Source: Lichtheimia corymbifera B2541
Taxonomy: Eukaryota; Mucoromycota; Mucoromycetes; Mucorales; Lichtheimiaceae
Length of the DNA stretch: 64,000 nucleotides
Direction of reading: 5' to 3'
Assembly: GCA_000697475.1 (NCBI GenBank)
Contig: JNEU01001006.1
Span: forward strand, 124,001 to 188,000
The translations under genes were made by a program, and so were the position numbers. Position 1 is the stretch's first letter. Every line of letters begins with the position of its first letter. The notes beneath the pieces were generated by a model, which was not told the DNA's origin, ran no database searches, and saw only the letters and a program-made list of their open reading frames with translations. Shown here in pieces: positions 56,171 through 64,000 of this stretch.

Positions 56171-57988
56171 TCAATTCCCGAGGGATCCTCTACCAGCCGC
56201 TAATGATGGCGTGCGTCTCGTGGAATCAGCAAAAGGCGGATAAGGTGGCGATTGCTGTGCCAAAGACCTTAACAATGTCGGTTGCTTCATATTGTCGGAG
56301 GAGCATGTTGTATAAGCACTGCTGGAAGTAGGCGACTCCTATATAAATGTTATTTTGTTAGATCTTGATGCAATCATTGCTCGAGCCGAAAGCGCTTACA
56401 AACCTGTTCTGGTTGTGCACGTCGTTTCTTTGCACTCTCTTTCAATTTCTCCCATCGTTCTCTATACTTGTTCATAAGCGCCTGTTGCTTCTCGTTTTGG
56501 ATCTTGAGTTGACGATTTTCCTCTTCAAGCTCTCGAATTCTCGATACTACATCGAACAAAGTATCAGCAACCAACCAATTCAAAAGCCATCCATCCATTA
56601 CCTAAATCTCCTGAAGGCCGAATGTATCCATTATGGGTGTTGGTACTTGTGGTCATCAATGCAGCTGACGATGATGCACGCATTGCTGAATAATCTTGAC
56701 TTTGCATAATACGTTTGGCCTGTTTCTTCACATCGCTCCTGAATTGCATGATACTGCTTTTCAATGCATTACGTTCTTCGGCCGCCTATTATAGAGTCTT
56801 TTGTGAGTACCCACCATTGTTAACATGTTGTGTATGCACGGATCATCGTACCTTTTCAAGCGACTGTACTTGATGTGTCAAATCGTTTACACGCTTTCTG
56901 AGCTGCTCGTTTTCTGTCGCATAGTCATTCGATCTTTGACAAAAAGAGAGAATTCGTATGAGAGATATTGTCACAAAAGACCAAAGGATGACTTACTTGG
57001 AAGACGAAGATTCCGATCCATTTTGATATTGCTGAGGATCAGGTACAAAGAAATAAGACTCCATCATCTTTGATGCCAAATGATCGTCTTCATCGTCCAT
57101 GTTTGCTGCAGTAGTAGATGATTTCTGCTGTGTCCATGCAGGGGTAGGATTGTCGTATTCATTGAGCGGTGCAGATGTAAAGGCGACCGGATTCGACAAG
57201 TTGTCCATAAGTTGCTCGACTACGCCCCAAAACTTGTTGAAAGGATCAGCATCTTCATCACTATCCTCATCCTATTCCATTTAATGAGAATGTGTTTCAA
57301 ATGGCCTTTTACTACTATGCTTCACTTACCCGACCATCCGATGGCAACACAGCATAAGATCCTCCAATGGCAGGCGTTGACGATCCATGAGTCGTTCGCC
57401 CACCATGATGTCTTTTACGATCCCCGGCAAGAGCTTGGCGTAAACTGCCCATATCAAAAGAACTGCTGATGGTGGAAGAAGACGACGACGACGACGAAGA
57501 ATGCTCGTTGATAGAATGAGACCCAGAAGGTGAATGCTGTTTGGTAGCTTGACGACCTTTTTGTATCTTGATGACCTTCCTTTCCAATTCCTTAGCTTTA
57601 CGTAAATGATCGAGTGCCAATAACTGCAACGTCTTGCTCGCCTATAATCCGGATTAGGTGTCGGCCCGTAACACATTATTCTTATATACAAGGAAAGCGT
57701 ACCACTGCGTCTTGTGTATAGGCAACGGCTTTTTGGAATTGCTCTATTCGAAGGTAACAGTCGTTTCAATATGGAATATGAGAACACTACTAAAGAAACA
57801 TACCAGCAGCTTGGGAATGAGCCTCGGCAGCCTTTGCCCAATCTTCCCGTTCCTCATGATCTTCTGCTCGACTGGCATACGCATGGCCCTATTTCAACAG
57901 CGAAGCATGTTGCTTTCTTGATTAGCACCGTCATGAGCGATAGTGTATGATATTTGCTTACAGCATTGACCGGTGTGTCAGGCATCAT
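56171..57988 (-). CDS. MIT-domain coiled-coil protein (Atg38/NRBF2-like layout)
   Basis: Nine exons (57988-57962, 57888-57804, 57743-57703, 57641-57330, 57271-56997, 56933-56852, 56785-56602, 56546-56404, 56338-56171) give 438 residues. Residues about 8-75 form a MIT-like three-helix bundle (REDWAKAAEAHSQAAEQFQK, DAVASKTLQLLALDHLRKAK). A Ser-rich linker and an acidic DPFNKFWGVVEQL segment follow. Residues about 245-390 are coiled coil (TENEQLRKRVNDLTHQVQSL, RIRELEEENRQLKIQNEKQQ). An N-terminal MIT plus C-terminal coiled coil is the layout of Atg38/NRBF2, the autophagy subunit of the class III PI3-kinase complex. That identity is inference from layout, not from a diagnostic motif. Other ESCRT-related MIT proteins remain possible. 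Confidence 0.75.
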
Positions 57989-58782
57989 GGCAGGTGGGTT
58001 TGTGATCGCGAAAAAAAAAGGAAGAGTACACAAGGTTTCAGCAACTGACTTTGAAGACCGGACTCTGCATAATGAGCGACACGCATTATCCGATATTCAT
58101 ATAGCGCTTTGTTCCCACATTGTTTCCCGAGGATAATGAATAGCAATCAATGTATCTTTGTTCTACTACTACTAGCGATAAAGAATATATAATAATATAC
58201 ACATCTTCCAACACATGCATTCTTTTTGGAGATTCGAGATGGGCTGTGCGTGGGGAAAATCATTATCGGCTGTTGGTAACCAGGCATGGCATGAGAGTTT
58301 TATGTATTCAATGGTGGGGGTGTTCTATCTTTAGCGGTATGACCCTCTTCCTTTTTAAGCATCTCCATATTCCAAGGAGATGAAAAATCCTCCCTCATCA
58401 CCATCATCACCGATTTATCAAGTTGTTGTGAGGAGGAGCTGGAGGTGGAGGAGGTCACATAGGTAATGTGATGGATGGTGCACGGTTCAACATATCATTC
58501 CACACCCCCCCGTGATATAGATTGATTATCTTCTCCTCCATCAATGGTAGATCCAAATGGTATGTAACACAATCAAGAGAGTGATCAATGCATGATATCC
58601 AACATTTTTCATATGGGCTGCACTATGTTGTTGTGAGCAAAAGCGAATGAAGGGTACTTTTTTTTTCTTTCAAAACGATTCATTGTCAAAGATTACTACT
58701 ACTAAGAATGGGTATAACTTGTATGGGAGAAAAAAAGAAATGCTGAAATGTGTGTGTGTGTGTGTGTGATATGCAATGAGGG
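57989..58782. other. spacer between F-box and MIT genes
   Basis: About 790 bases holding the MIT gene promoter and the 3' region of the F-box gene. It contains a TG microsatellite at 58749-58768 and an A/G-rich GGAGGAGCTGGAGGTGGAGG stretch near 58432. No gene is supported. Confidence 0.45.
58749..58768. repeat. TG microsatellite just after the F-box stop
   Basis: Ten TG dinucleotides, about 15 bases downstream of the F-box stop codon (CA on the coding strand), within the likely 3' UTR. Confidence 0.85.
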
Positions 58783-60063
58783 TTACTGAGCAATACCCAA
58801 GCGACGTGTAAGACTAATACGCTTCAAACGCCACTCGTTTTCCGAATCCTGTATCCTCCTTACTACGTCCTCTTCACCAACCAACGATCCATTGCCTACG
58901 ACGTAGGACTTGGCAAATGTATACTTCCATAAGACAAGAGCATCGACGCCAGCACCTTCAAGCATATGTTGCAATCGTGATAAACGAGTATGACATTCGT
59001 GGGTATGCACTTGTACATATTCAATCAATTCGGCGGGCAAGTGCTCTTCCACATCTTCTATAGTGTCATTCTCTGGATCCGACGATGTTGACGAGGAAGC
59101 ATCCGAAAAGGTGTCGTTTATCGTGGGAAAATGCAATGATGCTGCACGAGGGTGATCGCAGATGGAAGCTGGCCTTGAGTGCTGCTGTTGGTGGGCTGAC
59201 CATGGCTCATCGGTTTCATTGTGGACAATGTGGGAGAGAACTGGCTCAGATAATGGATCATATTTGAAGCAACCATGACGTGCAAGAGCATGACTTAGAC
59301 GCCCATAACGTTGTGGATAGATTTGTGTTTGCGCAATATCGGATCGGATGCCAGAAAGAATCCATGACAACGTTACTCGTAACCATTGGATTTGAATGTG
59401 TGGAGGAGAATTGGTTGGTATGGATGTTGTGTGATTAGGATAAGAATAAAAAGAGACTCCTGCAGCTGAGGGATCATTCAGAGTGGATGGATGTACGTAG
59501 GACAATGAGAGAATCAGGCCCTTGTCACCCACGAAATGATCAGGCGATTCTGAAGGACCCCACGATGGTAGCTCATACGTTCGTTCAAGTGCCGGGTTGT
59601 ATCCCATATGGAAGAGGATAAGCGCTTTGTCCTGAAGGCTGATCGACGTATTGGATGCTGATGCCGCTGCTGTAACAAGATCTGATGCTTGACTTGATGA
59701 CTTCCACTCACTAAAGTGTATCTGCATACGTCGGTGACAGGTACTGAAAGGATTGGTCGCATCTACTGTCATGGGCACCGCTGTCATGGAAATGGGACGG
59801 AACTCCACAATGCGATTGGCTCGATCGTACGAATGAGGCACCAACTTGACTATCACACCTCTCCTTTTATCACCAATCTTGACGTCGACGGTATTCCTCT
59901 GCTCTCGAATCCTTAAAAAGATATATTCTTCGCCCATCGCTTGCCAAGTCTTGCACACGGATCGTATCCGATACACATCAGTCAACGGCAAAAATGACAT
60001 GACGTGAAGCAACACCTCAGGAGCCAATATAGATAGCATACTCTTCTTGTTGTATGATGACAT
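58783..60063 (-). CDS. F-box protein
   Basis: Intronless, 426 residues. An F-box lies at about residues 11-55 (LAPEVLLHVMSFLPLTDVYR, then SVCKTWQAMGEEYIFLRIRE), with the Leu-Pro core and the Cys-x2-Trp that contact Skp1. The rest contains beta-type sequence (DKGLILSLSYVHP) and acidic Ser-rich stretches (SDASSSTSSDPENDTIEDVE), with no WD or leucine-rich repeats visible. It should be a substrate adaptor of an SCF ubiquitin ligase; the substrate is unknown. The frame is open above the ATG at 60063 through a TTG only, so that ATG is the start. Confidence 0.9.
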   Translation of the reverse strand: MSSYNKKSMLSILAPEVLLHVMSFLPLTDVYRIRSVCKTWQAMGEEYIFLRIREQRNTVDVKIGDKRRGVIVKLVPHSYDRANRIVEFRPISMTAVPMTVDATNPFSTCHRRMQIHFSEWKSSSQASDLVTAAASASNTSISLQDKALILFHMGYNPALERTYELPSWGPSESPDHFVGDKGLILSLSYVHPSTLNDPSAAGVSFYSYPNHTTSIPTNSPPHIQIQWLRVTLSWILSGIRSDIAQTQIYPQRYGRLSHALARHGCFKYDPLSEPVLSHIVHNETDEPWSAHQQQHSRPASICDHPRAASLHFPTINDTFSDASSSTSSDPENDTIEDVEEHLPAELIEYVQVHTHECHTRLSRLQHMLEGAGVDALVLWKYTFAKSYVVGNGSLVGEEDVVRRIQDSENEWRLKRISLTRRLGIAQ

Positions 60064-61750
60064 GGTGTCGTATTCAATAAATGGAAATGCGTTAAAGAAA
60101 GAAAGAGAAAGCAAGGGTGCGCATAAATGGGGGTTGCTCTCTTAAGTTTGCATTTGTCCGTGCCAACCCAGTTTGGTGATCGGATTTGCACAACCAAACT
60201 TTAAAAACGTGTCGTTTTGAGATCCTTCTGAGTATTCAAAAAGAATAGTCTACACCACCTTTTATCATAAAAACTACTCTCATCATGTATCATACATGTC
60301 GTTTCATTCAAGAGCATTGCTGTTGCCCATCTTTCTCTTTATGTTACCGCGGAACAATATCTACTACACGGTTACAAACGCCAACAATGACACAACAAAC
60401 AACTAGCAATGTGGCAGAGAAAATCCTTGTTTCAAGATGCAATCTTGATAAATTTTCAAAAGGAGAGTATGCGTGTTCTCTTGCCTTTACGCCACGTTGT
60501 ACCTTTATCTATAAAAACATTATCTGATATGTATGTTCCGCGGAGTATATCCGCTTGGCATCATTGACCAGCCCCGTGAATTAGGTGCCTTGTGCTACGA
60601 AGGCGCTTTGGTGACACAATGCTGAACATGATTCCCCTTTGGTTTTGCAGACAAGGGCGGGGCTTGCTGCATTGTAGTTGTCGTGTTACTCAAGTACAAC
60701 AATACCCGTGGGATTTTTATGGTGATTGCACCATCTGATTGGGTACATCTGTTGTTGCCTCCAGTGCGAATGGTGAAAAAGAAAACCGCAGCAATGGATA
60801 TTTTCAGCTGCGCATAGCGTAATCTGATGGGTATTGAAGGTAAGCTACCAGTAATGAGCTTGAATGAATGAATGACTTTTGCGAAATCTCTATGATCTGA
60901 TATTAGATGATAAGATCGCAATCCATCTTAAAAACACAACCCTGTGAAATATAGAATGAATCAGCTAAAGGTTCAATATACTACTACTTGGAGACCACAA
61001 CATCCACACGTTTAGTGACACCGGATATTGTGATACACCATCTACCCTATGTTACGGTGTTGGTGGGCAAAAACATATCACGTAAGTGAATTGATATACC
61101 ACTACAGTTTTATGGTATTCTTCTGAATCTTATTATCCGTATATTGAGTTAGAAAAGTGCATGATCAGAGATGCTACGAGAAGTGCTACATTTCACCCAA
61201 AGTGTTATAGAGGCTAATAATCCTGCATCTACGAGGGACCAAGTGTCCTGCTAAGGTATCCTTGTAGACATGCATATATGAAAGGATGGTGCTGCTTGTT
61301 AACCAGTGGCAACGAGGAATAACGTGGAAAAGCCCTTGCATTGGACGTACTTTAGCAAGAAGGACTTATCTTAGCACACCCTTTGTTAATGAGTGATTGC
61401 AGCATGCATCGATCGCTATGGTGCATACGCTTTAGAACCTTGAATTTTTTGGTCCAACTTTGACAGCCGGTAGCTTTACTTACATGTATCATATACCTCG
61501 ATCTTTTGCCGAAAAGCGTTGGCAGTTGCCTGTAGTGATGGTGTTGTTGCTTGATTTGTAGGACTTAAACGCATCGTAGACATCCCAATTGCATGGCTTT
61601 GTGGTAGAAAGTACGGGTTCATGGTGAAGACCCAATTACCTACTATGTATCCGCGTGCTGATACGTGCGTATCTCCACAGTGTGACCAGCACTTCAATCT
61701 TTATCACCCCATCATTCATCGGGCTATGCTATTTACACCATGTCAATTTC
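60064..61750. other. spacer with weak open frames
   Basis: An 80-codon plus-strand frame at 60285-60527 begins with ATG after a TATCATAAAAACTACTC leader but has no domain. A 100-codon minus-strand frame at 60595-60921 is likewise unsupported. No exon chain could be built. Confidence 0.4.
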
Positions 61751-61799
61751 AGTACTCGGCGTAGACCATGGTACCGAAACCAACTTTTGCAGATGCTTC

Positions 61800-62390
61800 A
61801 CAGAGAGGTAGCTATATCAAAAGAAACAAGGTGGGGTGTATGAGTAGTGACTCATCAAGCAACATGATCAAGCTTTACCTCATTATAAGGGTCCAATATC
61901 ACAATGACAGCCACGATACAAGAAGCACTATAAATGTCCACAAAGATCAGCACTTATTCATAGGTTGAAAGGTGTAATCCACACAAACCTTGGACATTTG
62001 ATCTTGTAATCAACCAGAGAAGAAATGACAGAGGAAAGAGACGTCTGGTAGAATGATGGGCGGCGACAACATCCTTTTATTTTCCATTGTGGGCGTGGGT
62101 ATTTCTGTCTGTTGGGGATGATGCTTTGATAAATTGATGCATTAGTTGATAAAGTGGTGGGGCGTATATACTAGGAATAAGCCTGAGGAGCCTACTGCAA
62201 AGTTGTCTATGCATACATTCCGGCAAGTGATAAGAAATCTATCAAGGAAATTAATCACCTGTACGCATCCCCATTGTTATAAAGGTGACTTACCATGTTG
62301 TCAACCTGCTCTTAATATTGATATGCGTGTTCGGTAAACAGCGAGGTGGATAGGGTCACCTTTGATATCAGCAATCAAGCCTCACCTGGC
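61800..62390 (+). repeat. dispersed repeat family B, copy 2
   Basis: Aligns with the reverse complement of 14365-14930 along nearly its entire length, with the same order of blocks: TAGCTATA, TGACTCATCAAGCAAC, CATTATAAGGGTCCAAT, GGGCGGCGACAACATCC, ATCTATCAAGGAAATTAAT, and TGATATCAGCAATCAAGCCT. Insertions and deletions of 10-40 bases separate blocks. Confidence 0.8.
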
Positions 62391-62444
62391 ATTGTTCGTG
62401 GTTTGAATAAAAGATGGTGCAAGAGATGTGGTGCAAATAGCAAA

Positions 62445-62870
62445 GCCCGCATTCGTCTGTATACACTGTTGCTTGTTTTGCCGTTTCCTCCTATTTAATG
62501 GCGTGATGGATTGCTGCATTCTTGTAAAACGGTGACTACAAGGTCTATTGTCACAAGGCTTGTCTTAGTGGACCGTTCATCTGTATACGTTGTTGCTGGT
62601 TCTGCCAAGGTGCATCCAACTGGAAAGTTTAAACGGGACCATGCATGCTGTCTCAATTACTTGCCCTTCGTCGCTATTGCTCCCTTGGGAATCACAAGTA
62701 GAGGCATACCTGTGGAACCCCTTTCAGATGTTGCCGTTTCCTCCTTCTTTTAATAAGAGAAAGGCATGATGGGTTATTGCATCCTGGTAAAACGGTGATA
62801 TACAGTCTACAGTTGTTCGAGCCCACTTTGAGCAATAGGTCATTGTATTACGGTTTCTCGTTACTTCATT
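62445..62870 (+). repeat. nested internal repeats next to family B
   Basis: Two repeat relations overlap here. GCCGTTTCCTCC with the following TTGTAAAACGGTGA-type block occurs at about 62481-62560 and again at about 62732-62815, roughly 250 bases apart. TCTGTATACACTGTTGCTTG near 62455 is repeated as TCTGTATACGTTGTTGCTGG near 62581, 126 bases apart. No product is encoded. Confidence 0.65.
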
Positions 62871-63484
62871 ATGACTCGGTTGTTTTATTAGGTATGGCCC
62901 GTCTTTCGGAAACAAGCCCTAGGTTATGCTTATTATTCTACAAATGTAGCTAGTGTTCATTATATACCCATCCAACAAATAAATTAGACTATGATGAAAA
63001 GTAAGCTATAACACTCCATTTGCCATACTTTAAATCTCTCTATAATACAATACATCAAGACCCACACACGACGAGGTTCAACTCACGGAGTTTCTATCCT
63101 TTGGGCGTGCATTGTGTAAAGGTGGATGGATGGATATGAGGGGGGAGGCACCTGTTGCGCGGTGGCGCATTATATGGGTGGCGTGTCAAAATAGGCAGTT
63201 GGATGTGATGGTTGACAGGTCGCACAAAGGATGATGATATCAGTTGCCATGGAATAGCACCAACCGTTCAGGATGATAGCATCAAGCACAATGGTACACG
63301 TTGATAATGGATACACACTTTTCCACGCGTCGTATATATACCCATTTCCTCCCATCCCACATATCAAACCAATATCCATATCCATATCCAAAACAAGTCG
63401 TATGTATTAAAGCAAGTTGCTACACGTAAATAAAGTTGCTACTACATAATGGCTATCTGCTGTCCACGCAAAAACGGTTGCAAG
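62871..63484. other. AT-rich spacer before family A
   Basis: No gene is supported. A short tandem of TATCCA hexamers lies near 63373-63389. Confidence 0.4.
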
Positions 63485-64000
63485 GATGGAGTAGAAACCT
63501 TCCTCATAGCTACTGATGTTACATGGCCGTGGTAGAGGGGCTTGCAAGAGCGTGTGTTGTAGTAGAGTGACAAGGCTGTGAATGCTGTTTGAGACAATGG
63601 AGTAAAGACTTTGCTAATGGCAGCCGCTGGAATGAATGCTGTTACGCTTGGTCGTTGGTAGATGAGTGTACAAGAGAACGTCTAGTGCCACGGAATGCGG
63701 GTGTTGTAGTAAGCTGTGTACAAGGCATGAACTGCCTATTCAGCCAAAGACAATAGGATCAAGCCATTCGTAGCATTGACATGGTGGAGTGAAGCAGGAC
63801 AATCGTTCGCAGATGGAAGTCGTACTTGAAAGCATCAGCAGTTGGGAATGGGAAGAAGAGGGAAATAAAGTGGGAATGGAAGAGGTGGAAATTAAATCTG
63901 TCAGGCAGTCAGACATAACCATATACACTGATATCAATGCATGTTACTGGGATTTCCTCTCTCAAACCTGAAACTTGCACACAATATGCTTTACGTCATG
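63485..64000 (+). repeat. dispersed repeat family A, copy 3 (cut by window end)
   Basis: Same orientation and order as 475-1000. Shared blocks: TGTTTGAGACAATGGA, TAAAGACTTTGCTAATGGCA, GAGTGTACAAGAGAA, GCGGGTGTTG, GGGAAGAAGAG, and the sub-unit start CTCTCTCAAACCTGAAACTT. The copy continues past the window end, where the GCTGATCAACT-bearing sub-units would be expected. Confidence 0.8.

Noticed and set aside
60285..60527. 80-codon plus-strand frame divergent from the F-box gene
   Set aside because: ATG context and leader look fair, but there is no domain, no intron support and skewed composition. Left as spacer.
61476..61697. 73-codon minus-strand frame beside family B copy 2
   Set aside because: No homologous frame in the 14 kb copy, no domain, and no in-phase partner exon found.
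1..64000. CRISPR array, prophage or bacterial operon
   Set aside because: The genes have spliceosomal introns and eukaryotic families throughout. The short tandem repeats have no spacer structure.

Overview
This window is nuclear DNA from a filamentous fungus, most likely an early-diverging Mucoromycota species of the Mucorales type (Lichtheimia/Absidia-like base composition and gene style). The evidence is short GT-AG introns of about 45-80 bases in almost every gene, mitochondrial presequences on nuclear genes, Zn2Cys6 regulators, an ECM33-like GPI protein and AT-rich spacers. I read the genes by joining exons by hand. In every multi-exon gene I joined from start to stop, the exon lengths sum to a multiple of three; the OpdB gene was joined only in part.

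Layout. 0.5-1.6 kb: composite repeat (family A). 2.4-13.9 kb: C2H2 protein, a kelch/multi-membrane protein, a seven-knuckle CCHC protein, an oligopeptidase B, a membrane-anchored acidic protein and a TTC4/Cns1 Hsp90 co-chaperone. 14.2-15.5 kb: repeat family B. 15.5-24.9 kb: mitochondrial scramblase, pseudouridine-5'-phosphate glycosidase, a Rua1_C regulator and a homeodomain protein. 25-28.5 kb: gene-poor spacer. 28.5-40.3 kb: secreted proline iminopeptidase, complex I 9.5 kDa subunit, an unknown coiled-coil protein, dihydroxy-acid dehydratase, EB1, proteasome chaperone PSMG2 and a tiny gene. 40.3-41.7 kb: minisatellite and an inverted family A copy. 41.8-48.0 kb: two tandem Zn2Cys6 paralogues with matching micro-exons. 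48.9-60.1 kb: SWI3/RSC8 subunit, ECM33-like protein, Sel1-repeat protein, small Ser-rich gene, MIT/coiled-coil protein and F-box protein. 60-64 kb: repeats, with a second family B copy and the start of another family A copy at the window end.

There is no operon logic and most genes are ordinary housekeeping functions. Several products are mitochondrial or probably so (scramblase, PsuG, Ilv3, NUXM, possibly OpdB). The points most worth a second look are the kelch fusion protein, the paralogous regulators with consecutive 16- and 12-nt exons, the exon-shuffled zinc-knuckle gene, and two undescribed dispersed repeat families that frame the window.
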